This document shows, in pieces, positions 24,877-32,512 of a DNA stretch of 32,512 bases; the stretch's first letter is position 1, and the number at the start of each line of letters is the position of its first letter. The notes under the pieces are model-generated. The model searched no databases. It saw nothing but the letters and a program-made list of their open reading frames with translations, and had not been told where the DNA came from. Origin of the DNA: Wenjunlia vitaminophila DSM 41686 (lineage in GTDB: Bacteria > Actinomycetota > Actinomycetes > Streptomycetales > Streptomycetaceae); NCBI RefSeq assembly GCF_000380165.1, contig NZ_KB904696.1, positions 1-32,512 on the forward strand, in the 5' to 3' direction. A program made the translations under genes and the position numbers.

Positions 24877-25881
24877 GTGGAGACATCGAGGCGCGCGGGG
24901 AGTGCGGACCGGGTCCGGGGCGCCCGCCGGGACGTGCCGGCCGGCGAACGGTTCGCCCGCTGGCAGGAGCTGTTCTCCCCGCTGGCGATCCCGTTGGAGG
25001 TGCGCAGCGATCCCTCCATCGAGTTCCGGGCCGAGGTGCGCCACGTGAACCTGGGCGCCGTCGAGGTCGCCTCCGTGGTCGCCTCCACCTGCGAGGGGCA
25101 CTGGACCCCCAAGCGGCAGGAGATGTTGCAGCTCAAGCACGTGGTGCACGGTTTCCAGACGTTCCAGCAGGGCCGTACCAGCTTCCGGCTGCGGTCCTCC
25201 GACCTGGCGCTGTACAACGCGTCACGGCCGTTCCAGATGTCCGTCGCCGGCGAGTGCGGTGTCTCCGAGGGCATCATGGTGTCGTTCCCGCGCAACCTGC
25301 TCCCGCTGTCGGAGCGGCAGGTGGAACGGATCACCACGACGCCGCTGTCGGGCCGGGACGGCATCGGGGCGCTGCTGTCCGGACTCCTCGTCCGGCTCGC
25401 CACGGACAACACCGACCAGTACCTCACCCGGGACGCGCCCCGGCTGGGCAACGTCGTCGTCGACCTGGTGGCCTCGCTGCTCGCCCACGAACTCGACGCG
25501 GGCGCGGCGGTGCCGCCGGAGACCCACCGTCAGACGCTGCGCCTCCAGGTCCGTTCCTTCATCCAACAGAATCTGGACAATCCGGACCTGTCCCCCGGCA
25601 CCATCGCCGCCGCGCACCACATGTCCACCCGCACCCTGCACCGGTTGTTCCAGCACGACGGCCAGACGGTGACCGACTGGATCCGGCAGTGCCGGCTCCA
25701 GCGGTGCCGGCAGGACCTGGCGGACCCCCTGCTGCGCCGCGACCCCATCCAGGACATCGCCGCCCGGTGGGGGTTCTTCAACCCGGCTCACTTCAGCCGG
25801 TTGTTCCGCGGAGCGTACGGGGTCAATCCCCAGGAGTACCGTGACCGCCACGTCTCCCCGCGGATGGCCGAGCTGAACTGA
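24877..25881 (+). CDS. AraC family transcriptional regulator
   Basis: A 334-residue cytosolic regulator. Residues about 25-195 form an AraC_binding_2-type effector/dimerisation domain (GERFARWQELFSPL, EVRHVNLGAVEVASV, LYNASRPFQMSV). The C-terminal 100 residues are a double helix-turn-helix: SPGTIAAAHHMSTRTLHRLFQ is the first HTH, and IQDIAARWGFFNPAHFSRLF then GVNPQEYR is the second with the family signature. GTG 24877 is preceded by GGAGGAGG; GTG 24865 in frame is possible. It diverges from the P-type ATPase and converges on the TetR gene with only 28 bp between stops. The ligand and targets are unknown; regulation of the ATPase is possible by position only. Confidence 0.9.
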   Translation: METSRRAGSADRVRGARRDVPAGERFARWQELFSPLAIPLEVRSDPSIEFRAEVRHVNLGAVEVASVVASTCEGHWTPKRQEMLQLKHVVHGFQTFQQGRTSFRLRSSDLALYNASRPFQMSVAGECGVSEGIMVSFPRNLLPLSERQVERITTTPLSGRDGIGALLSGLLVRLATDNTDQYLTRDAPRLGNVVVDLVASLLAHELDAGAAVPPETHRQTLRLQVRSFIQQNLDNPDLSPGTIAAAHHMSTRTLHRLFQHDGQTVTDWIRQCRLQRCRQDLADPLLRRDPIQDIAARWGFFNPAHFSRLFRGAYGVNPQEYRDRHVSPRMAELN

Positions 25882-25909
25882 CCCCCCGGCCGACGGGTCC
25901 GGCGGGCCG

Positions 25910-26770
25910 TCAGCGGCGGGCGCCGGTGGGGCCCGGGCCCGACGGGCCGTCGGCGGCGGGGCCTGCGGGGTTCGCACGGGGCTCGGACCCGGCGGTGGGG
26001 GCCCTGGTGGTGGGGGCCTCGATCAGCACGGCGAGGCCGTCGAGCACCCGGGCGAGGCCGAAGGTGTAGGCGCGGTCGGGATCGTACGCCGCCCCCTGGG
26101 CGGCGCCGGCCGCGGCACCCACCCGTGCGGCGGTGGGGTACCTCTCCGGATCGAACACCCGCTCGAGGTACGGCGTGACGGCCTCCCACCACTCCTGGTC
26201 CGTCATCTCGGTCTGCTGCCGGGACGCCCTGGCAGCCCCGGCCGCCCGGGCACAGGTCTCCACGAAGCCCAGCAGGAAGGTGAGGGCGGCGTCGCGCTGC
26301 ACGTCGTCGAGGCCGGTCCCGTCGAACGCCCGCAGTTCGTACTCGTACTTGGCGATCACGCCCGGCCCCAGCGGGGGGCGACTGACCGCGGCCACCGCCG
26401 CGAGCCAGGGGTGGCGGGCGTACAGCGCGCGGTTGTCGTCGGCCACGGCCGCCAGCCGGGCCCGCCAGTGGTCACTCGCGGGCGCGGCACGGGTCATCCC
26501 CGCGTAGACACCGTCCAGCATCACGTCGATCAACTCGGCCTTGCTCGGCACGTAGGTGTACAGGGACATGGCGGTCACGCCGAGCCGCTCGGCCACCCGG
26601 CGCATCGACACCGCGGCGATGCCCTCCCCGTCGGCGATCCCGATCGCGGCAGCCACGATCCGATCCACCGTCAGCCGCGGGCGCGGGCCGCGTCTCGGCT
26701 GTTCCCTGGTCCGCCACAGCAGCTCCATGCTGCGCCTCGGATCACCGCCACTGCTGTACTCCGTGGCCAC
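25910..26770 (-). CDS. TetR/AcrR family repressor with TetR_C-type domain
   Basis: A 286-residue repressor. The HTH lies at about 30-80 (LTVDRIVAAAIGIADGEG, AAVSMRRVAERLGVTAMSLY, TYVPSKAELIDVMLD), and a C-terminal ligand-binding domain of the tetracycline-repressor C type follows, ending in a Pro/Ala/Gly-rich tail. I chose GTG 26770 because the resulting start, VATEYSSGGDPRRSMELLWRT, matches the amino terminus I recall for streptomycete relatives and AGGAG lies upstream; ATG 26728 is the alternative (272 aa). It diverges from the UvrA-like resistance gene across 310 bp containing palindromes, the usual layout for a drug-responsive local repressor controlling both genes. Confidence 0.92.
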   Translation of the reverse strand: MATEYSSGGDPRRSMELLWRTREQPRRGPRPRLTVDRIVAAAIGIADGEGIAAVSMRRVAERLGVTAMSLYTYVPSKAELIDVMLDGVYAGMTRAAPASDHWRARLAAVADDNRALYARHPWLAAVAAVSRPPLGPGVIAKYEYELRAFDGTGLDDVQRDAALTFLLGFVETCARAAGAARASRQQTEMTDQEWWEAVTPYLERVFDPERYPTAARVGAAAGAAQGAAYDPDRAYTFGLARVLDGLAVLIEAPTTRAPTAGSEPRANPAGPAADGPSGPGPTGARR

Positions 26771-27080
26771 CTCACCCGCTCCTTCGCCAGCCGCAGGGGG
26801 CTCGCAAGCCGTTCCCCCAGCCCACTCTTTACGGCGTACGCTACACTCCTCGACCTGTTCCCTACGTTGTAGAGAGTTTCGGGGTGGCAGACGGGTGAAC
26901 GCGGATGACCACGCGACGCCGCGCCCACGTGACCCGCCCGGTCGGCCGCGGTCCTCCCCGTCGGCGACCGCCGGTGCCCGCCCCGTTCGCACCGCCCGGC
27001 CCACAGCCACACCGTTGACGGCGTCCCGTTCCCGCGCGGGCTGCCCGGTCCACCCGCCACGCTGCAAGGAGCAACCCCCC
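26771..27080. promoter_or_regulatory. Divergent control region with candidate TetR operators
   Basis: 310 bp between the TetR and UvrA-like genes. An AT-richer island at about 26825-26880 holds the palindrome GCGTACGC (26834-26841) and CTACGTTGTAG (26862-26872, arms of 4 bp around GTT); CTACA (26841-26845) and TGTAG (26868-26872) also form a wider inverted repeat. These are good candidates for TetR binding overlapping divergent promoters. AAGGAG nine bases before 27081 is the ribosome site of the UvrA-like gene. The 26885-27060 stretch could be a long 5' leader; I see no gene in it. Confidence 0.5.
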
Positions 27081-29402
27081 GTGTCCCACGGCCACATCGA
27101 GATCACCGGTGCTCGGGAGAACAACCTCAAGGACGTCTCCCTGCGCATCCCCAAGCGTCAGATCACCGTCTTCACCGGTGTCTCCGGGTCCGGCAAGTCA
27201 TCGCTGGTCTTCGACACCATCGCAGCGGAGGCGCAGCGCCAGCTCAACGAGACGTTCACCACCTTCGTCCGGAACCGGTTGCCGCGCTACGGACAGCCGA
27301 ACGTGGACACCATCGAGAACCTGTCCGCGGCGATCGTGGTGGACCAGCGGCGGCTGCGCGGCGGGACCCGCTCCACGGTCGGCACCATCACCGACATCTA
27401 CGCCCTGCTGCGGCTGCTGTTCTCCCGGGCCGGCACCCCGTTCGTCGGGTACTCCAACGCCTTCTCCTTCAACGATCCGCAGGGCATGTGCCCGAACTGC
27501 GAGGGACTCGGCCGGACCAGGGAGCTGGACCTGGAGAGCTTCCTGGACCGGTCCAAGTCCCTCGCCACCGGGGCACTGCTGCACCCCCACTTCAACGTCG
27601 GCTCCTGGTACTGGAAGATCTACGCCGAGTCCGGCCTGTTCGACAACGACCGCAAGCTCGAGGACTACAGCGAGCAGGAGTGGCACATGCTCCTGCACGG
27701 CAGCGGCACCAAGGTGCCGTTGACCTGGCAGGGCGGCACGATCAACTCGTCCTACGAGGGCCTGGTGGTCAAGTTCACCAGGCTCTACCTGAAGAAGGAC
27801 GAGGCAGAGATGTCCGAGGCCAACCGGGAGATCCGCGACCGGTTCACCCACTCGACCACCTGCTCGCTGTGCGGTGGCGCCCGGCTCAACCAGGCGGCGC
27901 TGGGGTGCACGGTCCACGGTCACACCATCAACCAGCTCGCCGCGATGGAGGCCACCGAGCTGCGGAGGGCCCTGGCGGCCATCGACGACCCCGTCGCCGC
28001 GCCGGTGGTGGCGACGCTGCTGGAACGGCTCGACGACCTGATCACCATCGGTCTGGGCTACCTCAGTCTGGACCGGGAGACGTCCACCCTGTCCGGCGGT
28101 GAGGCGCAGCGGGTGAAGATGGTGCGGCACCTGGCCAGCAGCCTCACCGACATGCTCTACGTGTTCGACGAGCCCAGCGTGGGACTGCACGCCAGGGACG
28201 TCCAGCGACTCAACACCCTGCTGCGCAAGCTCCGGGACAAGGGCAACACGGTGCTGGTGGTGGAGCACGACCCGGACGTGATCGAGATCGCCGACCACGT
28301 GGTGGACCTCGGGCCGCACGCCGGGACGGACGGTGGCGAGGTGGTCTACCAGGGGACCGTCCCCGGTCTCGCCGCGGCGCCCACGCTCACCGGACGACAC
28401 CTGCGGCAACCGCTGCGGGTTCGGGACGAGGTGCGCGTACCCACCGGCTGGATGACCGTGCGGAACGCGACCATGCGCAACCTGCGCGACCTGACCGTCC
28501 GCTTCCCCTGCGGGGTCCTCACGGTGGTCACCGGCGTGGCCGGGTCGGGGAAGAGCACCCTGGTCCACGAGGGGCTGTTGGGGCAGTACCCGAAGGCCGT
28601 CACCATCGATCAGTCACCGGTGAGCACCTCGCGCCGGTCCAACACCGCGACGTACACCGGGATGCTCGACGGCATCCGGAAACTCTTCGCCAGCGCCAAC
28701 AAGGTGAGCCCCTCACTGTTCAGCTCGAACTCCAAGGGCGCCTGCGAGAACTGCCAGGGGCTCGGCGTGCTCTACACCGATCTGGCGTTCCTTGAAGGAG
28801 TCACATCACCCTGCGAGGTGTGCCAGGGACGACGGTTCGGCCCGGAGGTCCTGCGGCACACGCTTCGGGGGCTGTCCATCAGTGACGTGCTGGGACTGAC
28901 GGCGCGCCAGGCCAGGGAGTTCTTCACCGCCCGGTCCAGGGCCGAGGAACGCATCCGGGAGGTGCTGCGGTCGATCGACGAGGTGGGCCTGGGCTACCTG
29001 ACGCTGGGGCAACCCCTCAGCACCCTGTCCGGCGGGGAGTGCCAGCGGCTGAAACTGGCCAACGAGCTCCACCGGGACAGCGCGGTGTACGTCCTGGACG
29101 AACCGACCACGGGACTGCACATGTCCGATGTGGGCCGCCTGTTGGAGATCTTCGAGCGCCTGGTGGAGCACGGCAACTCGGTCGTGGTGATCGAGCACAA
29201 CCTCGAGGTGATCGGTGCGGCCGACTGGGTCATCGACCTCGGCCCCGGCGGCGGCAGCGACGGCGGACGGGTGCTGTTCGAGGGGACCCCGGCGGAGCTG
29301 ATGACCGCCCCGGAGTCCGCCACCGGTCAGTTCCTGCGGCGCACGCACGGCAGCGGTGAGCCGCGCCGCCACGGGGACGCGCCAGGTGAACGGCGCGACT
29401 GA
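27081..29402 (+). CDS. UvrA-like ABC ATPase, drug-resistance (DrrC-type) protein
   Basis: A 773-residue cytosolic protein with two ABC ATPase cassettes and UvrA-type zinc modules. Cassette 1: Walker A GVSGSGKSS (33-41), zinc cysteines CPNCEGLG (about 137) and CSLCGGARL (about 264), signature LSGGEAQR (about 337), Walker B VFDEPSVGLH (about 360). Cassette 2: GVAGSGKST (about 486), CENCQGLG (about 555) and CEVCQGRRF (about 578), LSGGECQR (about 649), VLDEPTTGLH (about 671). It is about 180 residues shorter than housekeeping UvrA, as in DrrC, which protects the daunorubicin producer. Such proteins are thought to displace DNA-bound drugs or aid lesion handling. GTG 27081 has AAGGAG nine bases upstream. 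The divergent TetR gene supports inducible resistance. Confidence 0.9.
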   Translation: MSHGHIEITGARENNLKDVSLRIPKRQITVFTGVSGSGKSSLVFDTIAAEAQRQLNETFTTFVRNRLPRYGQPNVDTIENLSAAIVVDQRRLRGGTRSTVGTITDIYALLRLLFSRAGTPFVGYSNAFSFNDPQGMCPNCEGLGRTRELDLESFLDRSKSLATGALLHPHFNVGSWYWKIYAESGLFDNDRKLEDYSEQEWHMLLHGSGTKVPLTWQGGTINSSYEGLVVKFTRLYLKKDEAEMSEANREIRDRFTHSTTCSLCGGARLNQAALGCTVHGHTINQLAAMEATELRRALAAIDDPVAAPVVATLLERLDDLITIGLGYLSLDRETSTLSGGEAQRVKMVRHLASSLTDMLYVFDEPSVGLHARDVQRLNTLLRKLRDKGNTVLVVEHDPDVIEIADHVVDLGPHAGTDGGEVVYQGTVPGLAAAPTLTGRHLRQPLRVRDEVRVPTGWMTVRNATMRNLRDLTVRFPCGVLTVVTGVAGSGKSTLVHEGLLGQYPKAVTIDQSPVSTSRRSNTATYTGMLDGIRKLFASANKVSPSLFSSNSKGACENCQGLGVLYTDLAFLEGVTSPCEVCQGRRFGPEVLRHTLRGLSISDVLGLTARQAREFFTARSRAEERIREVLRSIDEVGLGYLTLGQPLSTLSGGECQRLKLANELHRDSAVYVLDEPTTGLHMSDVGRLLEIFERLVEHGNSVVVIEHNLEVIGAADWVIDLGPGGGSDGGRVLFEGTPAELMTAPESATGQFLRRTHGSGEPRRHGDAPGERRD

Positions 29403-29578
29403 CCACGTCCACCTGCTCGAGCACGGTCCACCGTCCGCCGGCCCGCACCGAGTTGGCAGCCGCGGCCGGGAACAGTCCGCGGGGGGCTCCGGGCCGCGGG
29501 GCTCGGGATACGATCCCCCGGCGTGAACCCCCGAGTTCCCCGCACGACCAGGCTGAACAGTCCCTGTGGGACCGGCTC

Positions 29579-29607
29579 GCCCCTCACCCGGCCCTTGGGC
29601 GAGGGGC
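29579..29607 (+). terminator. Hairpin downstream of the UvrA-like gene
   Basis: GCCCCTCACCC (29579-29589) pairs with GGGCGAGGGGC (29597-29607), 10 of 11 positions, loop of 7. It lies 177 bp past the UvrA-like stop and 74 bp before the methyltransferase start, so it may separate the two units. Confidence 0.4.
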
Positions 29608-29680
29608 TGCCCCGGGCACGGTCCCCCTGGCGTCCGCAGCCGTCGTCCCCAGCCCGCAATGATCGAGGAGTTGAACCCTG

Positions 29681-30478
29681 ATGTCCCACCCGCAAGGCCC
29701 AGCGATCCGAGCCGACATCCCGCATTCGGCGCGCATCTGGAACTTCTGGATGGGCGGCGAGGACAACTACGAGGTCGACCGGGTCGTGGGCGAGGCGTGC
29801 CTGGAGATCGACCCGGACATCGCCACCATGGCCGTGCAGTCGCGCCAGTTCCTCATCCGCGCGGTGCGTCACCTCGCCGGTGAGGCCGGGAGCCGTCAGT
29901 TCCTCGACATCGGCACCGGCCTGCCCTCCATGCAGAACACCCACGAGGTCGCCCAGGCCACCGCGCCCGATTCAAAGATCATATATGTCGACAACGACCC
30001 GTTAGTCCTCACCCATGCGCAGGCCCTGTTGACCAACACCACCGACGAGGGGGTCACGGCCTACATCGACGCGGACTTCCACGACCCCGAGCAGATCACC
30101 GCCCACGCCCGCAACGTACTGGACTTCTCCCAACCGGTCACGGTGATGTTCATGGGCGTGCTGGGCCACGCCCGCAGCCACGACGACATGCTGCGCATCG
30201 TGCGCACCGTCATGGACGCGGTGCCCTCGGGCAGCCACCTGGTCCTGTGGGACGGCACCACCGACAGCCAGGCGTACGTGACCCTCTGTGAGGAATACGC
30301 CAAGACCGGCGGAGTCCCCTACCACCCGCGCACCCAGGCCGAGATCCGTGCCGCCTTCGACGGGTTCGAGTTCGTCGAACCGGGCTTCGTCCCCATCACC
30401 GAGTGGCGCTCCGATCCCACCCAGGTGGGCGTGGACCGACCCCTCGCCGCCTACGGCGGCGTCGCGCGCAAGCCCTGA
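29681..30478 (+). CDS. SAM-dependent methyltransferase, SAV2177/Methyltransf_19 family
   Basis: A 265-residue protein of the actinomycete-specific family formerly DUF574. Family marks are PHSARIWNFWMGGEDNYEVD at 14-33 (the signature N-terminus), FLDIGTGLPS (SAM motif I, about 74-83), IIYVDNDPLVLTHA (motif II with acidic ribose-binding residue) and a C-terminal PITEWRSD segment. Genomes of streptomycetes often encode many copies, and the physiological substrate of most is unknown. GAGGAG precedes the ATG at 29681 by ten bases. It appears monocistronic, with a strong hairpin after it. It is probably unconnected to the neighbouring resistance pair. Confidence 0.9.
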   Translation: MSHPQGPAIRADIPHSARIWNFWMGGEDNYEVDRVVGEACLEIDPDIATMAVQSRQFLIRAVRHLAGEAGSRQFLDIGTGLPSMQNTHEVAQATAPDSKIIYVDNDPLVLTHAQALLTNTTDEGVTAYIDADFHDPEQITAHARNVLDFSQPVTVMFMGVLGHARSHDDMLRIVRTVMDAVPSGSHLVLWDGTTDSQAYVTLCEEYAKTGGVPYHPRTQAEIRAAFDGFEFVEPGFVPITEWRSDPTQVGVDRPLAAYGGVARKP

Positions 30479-30653
30479 CGCCCCGTGATGTCGCTGCGGC
30501 AACGACGAGCCGGGGCAGCGGCTCCCGCCCCCGTGTGACCACCACAGGGGACCTGCTCCCCCGACCGTTCTCGTCCCGCGGTGTGGGTCGGCCGACCGGT
30601 TCCCGCCGGCCGCAGACGCGGCCGTGACGGCGGGCCGGCTCCTTGCCCCCGGT

Positions 30654-30683
30654 GGGTAGTGGGTCCAGCCGGACCCACTACCC
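30654..30683. terminator. Strong bidirectional hairpin between convergent genes
   Basis: A perfect 13-bp stem: GGGTAGTGGGTCC (30654-30666) and GGACCCACTACCC (30671-30683) with loop AGCC. It lies between the stops of the methyltransferase (+) and GH25 muramidase (-), so it can terminate both. Confidence 0.8.
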
Positions 30684-30738
30684 GCACGACGGGTCCCACG
30701 GCGCCCGGTCCGGGGCGATCCGGACCCGGTGCTGGGGT

Positions 30739-31803
30739 TCAGTCCCAGCTGTCCTGGTTGATGAAGCGGGCGAAGCCGCGCCAGGAGTTGGGGCCCATGA
30801 CTCCGTCGACGGGACCGGTGTAACCCCAGGCCGCGGCGAGGCGCTGGACCGCCATCCAGGTGTAGGTCCCCGGCACGCCGTCGATGGGACCGGTGTAACC
30901 CCAGTGGTCCCGCATGTTGCGCTGCAACGCGGCGTAGGTGTTCACCCCCGGCACACCGTCGATCGGACCCGTGTACCCCGACTCGATCCGCAACCAGTTC
31001 TGCGTCCGCATCCACATGACCGGACCCGGAACCCCGTCCTCCTCAGTCGTCGTCTTGGGCAGCCCGTCACCGGGGGGATCGCCGCCGTCCTCGACGATGT
31101 CGAAGGCGCTCGCCCGGGCGAGGTTGAGGTCCACGGCTGGCACCCCACCGGCGGAGCCGGCCGAGGTGTACTGGTGGACGGCCCAGTCGGGGTACTTGCC
31201 GCCGAGCTCGGGGTCGTCGTGACGAGTGCCGTCGTTGGGGCCGTACGCCGCCACCCACAGGTGGGCGCCGCTGGCGATCGTGCGCGGCCAGTTCCCGGCG
31301 CGCAGGTTCGCGGCCCCGATGTAGAACCACGGGACGAAGGCGCCCACTCGTTCCCGTACCCGCCAGAACCAGGTGGCCACCTGGGTGTCGTCCCACAGCC
31401 GCGTGGAGTCGTCCAACACCTCGACGTCCAGCGCCAGGACGTCGCCCTGCCGGTAGTCGTGGAGGTGGTCGACGAAGTAGTCGGCCGCGGCCGTCGGGGT
31501 CTGGTAGTCGCCGGAGAGCCAGTAGTGCCCGAGCCGAAGGCCGGCGGCCCGTGCGCCCTGGACCTGCCGGGTGTAGTAGGGGCTGGTGTACGGGCCCTCG
31601 GCGAGCTGGCAGCCGCCCGACTTCACGATGGCGAACTGCTGGCCCTGGGCTCGGGCAAGTGCGAAGTCGATGCCGGCCTGGGTGGTGCCGACGTCGATGC
31701 CCTGGAGGTCGGTGGCCGCCGACGCGCCCGGAGCGAGCAGGGTGTCGCCGGCCGGGGCCAGCACGGCGAGGGTCAGGCCGCGGAGCCAGGTTCTCCTTCT
31801 CAT
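30739..31803 (-). CDS. Secreted GH25 muramidase with C-terminal peptidoglycan-binding repeats
   Basis: A 354-residue exported lysozyme. The N-terminus RRRTWLRGLTLAVLAPAG, with a cleavage-like APGASAA at 24-30, is a signal peptide, possibly Tat (twin Arg). The GH25 domain (about 31-230) shows GIDVG (D37), LALDVEV with the catalytic pair D126/E128, LWVAAYG and VPAVDLNLA; such enzymes cleave the MurNAc-GlcNAc bond. A linker follows (DGLPKTTTEEDG, 246-257), then three 25-26-residue YTGPxDGVxG repeats (about 265-345), a wall-binding module. ATG 31803 with AGGAG upstream was preferred over an in-frame ATG at 31833. It diverges from an M23 peptidase gene whose encoded tail begins identically, so the two probably act on the same wall. 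Confidence 0.9.
   Translation of the reverse strand: MRRRTWLRGLTLAVLAPAGDTLLAPGASAATDLQGIDVGTTQAGIDFALARAQGQQFAIVKSGGCQLAEGPYTSPYYTRQVQGARAAGLRLGHYWLSGDYQTPTAAADYFVDHLHDYRQGDVLALDVEVLDDSTRLWDDTQVATWFWRVRERVGAFVPWFYIGAANLRAGNWPRTIASGAHLWVAAYGPNDGTRHDDPELGGKYPDWAVHQYTSAGSAGGVPAVDLNLARASAFDIVEDGGDPPGDGLPKTTTEEDGVPGPVMWMRTQNWLRIESGYTGPIDGVPGVNTYAALQRNMRDHWGYTGPIDGVPGTYTWMAVQRLAAAWGYTGPVDGVMGPNSWRGFARFINQDSWD
30769..31011 (-). repeat. Three tandem peptidoglycan-binding repeat units within the muramidase gene
   Basis: The encoded units GYTGPIDGVPG, GYTGPIDGVPG and GYTGPVDGVMG begin about residues 276, 302 and 327, giving a period of 75-78 bp. Part of the DNA (GGACCGGTGTAACCCCA on the plus strand) is repeated exactly in two of them, showing recent internal duplication. 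Edges are approximate. Confidence 0.7.
30971..31065 (-). repeat. 95-bp inverted repeat, copy 1 (in muramidase gene)
   Basis: This segment is the exact reverse complement of 32418-32512, 95 of 95 positions by my reading. It encodes the linker and the first wall-binding unit (GLPKTTTEEDGVPG, then WMRTQNWLRIESGY). The repeat is cut by the window end at its other copy, so it may be longer. Confidence 0.95.
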
Positions 31804-31889
31804 GGCAACTCCTGTCATGTCACAATCAATCAACGCGTGTAGAATGCCATGAGCCTGTCATTTCTTCTGCCCCGCCCTCGGAGGCGCAC
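31804..31889. promoter_or_regulatory. Divergent promoter region of the two wall hydrolases
   Basis: 86 AT-richer bp. TAGAAT (31840-31845) is a good -10 for the rightward M23 gene, but no strong -35 is seen. CCTGTCAT occurs twice (31811-31818 and 31854-31861), close to each gene's ribosome site, and could be a shared regulator site. GGAGG five bases before 31890 is the M23 ribosome site; AGGAG precedes 31803. Confidence 0.5.
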
Positions 31890-32512
31890 ATGTGTGAGCA
31901 CCACTCACCCGAACCGACGTCGCGGTTGAGCCGGCGCGGGCTGTTGCGTGGTGGAGCGGTCACGCTGGGACTGGCTGTCGGTGGCAACGTGCTGATGCCC
32001 GGCAAGGCGTTCGCCGCCGACTACTACCACCCCTTCAGCGGCTACCCGCTCACCGGGACATGGCAGGACCACCTCGACGCCGGCTCGCTCGGCGGGCTCG
32101 ACTACGGGATGTCCGTGGGCACCCCGCTCCGCGCGGCCGGCGCGGGCACCATCACCAACATCCCCTACAACGGCACCGGTGGGCACACGGTGACCATCAG
32201 CCACAGCAATGGCTACCGGACCCAGTACATGCACCTTTCCTCGTTCTCCCTGAGCAACGGTGCCTGGATCGGCATGGGCGGCGTGGTCGGCCTCTCCGGC
32301 GGGCAGCCCGGCGCCCCGGGCTCCGGCTCCTCCACCGGGCCCCACGTGCACTGGCACATGATCAATCCCAGCGGCGTCCGCATCAACCCGCTGGACTACC
32401 TCGGCGGAGGAGGGGGTGGGCTGCCCAAGACGACGACTGAGGAGGACGGGGTTCCGGGTCCGGTCATGTGGATGCGGACGCAGAACTGGTTGCGGATCGA
32501 GTCGGGGTACAC
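31890..32512 (+). CDS. Tat-exported M23 family peptidase with wall-binding tail, truncated by window end
   Basis: The first 207 codons are present. SRRGLLRGG (15-22) followed by a hydrophobic stretch and GKAFAA (38-43) is a strong Tat signal peptide. The M23 (LytM/lysostaphin-like) zinc endopeptidase domain follows: HLDAGSLGGLDYG provides His61 and Asp71, GTPLRAAGAGTI is the typical core strand, YMHLSS has His115, and GPHVHWHM holds the HxH pair (H152/H154). These enzymes cut peptide cross-links in peptidoglycan. From about residue 178 the sequence (GLPKTTTEEDGVPG onward) is identical to the divergent GH25 protein, so the missing end should carry the same repeats. The ATG at 31890 has GGAGG five bases upstream. 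Confidence 0.92.
   Translation, partial: MCEHHSPEPTSRLSRRGLLRGGAVTLGLAVGGNVLMPGKAFAADYYHPFSGYPLTGTWQDHLDAGSLGGLDYGMSVGTPLRAAGAGTITNIPYNGTGGHTVTISHSNGYRTQYMHLSSFSLSNGAWIGMGGVVGLSGGQPGAPGSGSSTGPHVHWHMINPSGVRINPLDYLGGGGGGLPKTTTEEDGVPGPVMWMRTQNWLRIESGY
32418..32512 (+). repeat. 95-bp inverted repeat, copy 2 (in M23 peptidase gene)
   Basis: It matches the reverse complement of 30971-31065 without mismatch up to the last base of the window. The base before it (32417) already differs, so the left boundary is sharp and coincides with the Gly-rich linker after the peptidase domain. Confidence 0.95.

Noticed and set aside
27081-29402. Housekeeping excinuclease UvrA
   Set aside because: It is about 180 residues shorter than UvrA and paired with a TetR repressor, which fits the resistance-type UvrA-like proteins better.
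30739-32512. Prophage lysis module, suggested by a GH25 muramidase next to an M23 peptidase
   Set aside because: Both proteins have export signal peptides, no holin or phage structural genes are nearby, and actinomycetes carry many such secreted wall hydrolases.

Overview
The window comes from a high-GC actinomycete. The evidence is GC-rich third codon positions, many GTG starts, Streptomyces-type families (a Methyltransf_19/SAV2177-like methyltransferase, an AraC_binding_2 regulator, a CtpH/CtpI-type giant P-type ATPase, Tat-exported wall hydrolases) and P450s. I cannot assign a genus from sequence alone; Streptomycetaceae or Pseudonocardiaceae fit best.

Left third (1-10334, all minus strand): one long, tightly packed transcription unit read leftward. 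In order it is ispH, a geranylgeranyl-diphosphate-type synthase, a Gfo/Idh/MocA oxidoreductase, a xylose-isomerase-like TIM barrel, an M20 metallohydrolase, an Ldh2/YiaK-type dehydrogenase, a second Gfo/Idh/MocA oxidoreductase, a small uncharacterised protein, dxs, and ispG cut by the window edge. Three MEP-pathway enzymes (DXS, IspG, IspH) plus a C20 prenyl synthase bracket six genes whose five junctions all overlap by 4 or 7 bp. This looks like part of a terpenoid biosynthetic cluster with an unusual sugar-acid- or amino-sugar-like redox cassette. No terpene cyclase lies in the window; one could lie further left. A cyclopropane-fatty-acid-synthase-like methyltransferase follows on the same strand.

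Middle (12.3-25.9 kb): an acyltransferase-3 membrane protein; a conserved hypothetical protein; a coupled pair of a GT2 glycosyltransferase and a polysialyltransferase-like protein (cell-surface glycan); an intact cytochrome P450 directly downstream of a decayed P450 that lost its haem-binding core; a ribbon-helix-helix / Fic-Doc-like toxin-antitoxin pair with its own palindromic operator; a 1492-residue P-type ATPase; and an AraC-family regulator.

Right part (25.9-32.5 kb): a divergent TetR regulator / UvrA-like (DrrC-type) drug-resistance protein pair; a SAM-dependent methyltransferase; and two divergent secreted wall hydrolases, a GH25 muramidase and an M23 peptidase cut by the window end. 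These two share a peptidoglycan-binding tail whose DNA is identical over 95 bp in inverted orientation.

No tRNA, rRNA, CRISPR array or insertion sequence was recognised.
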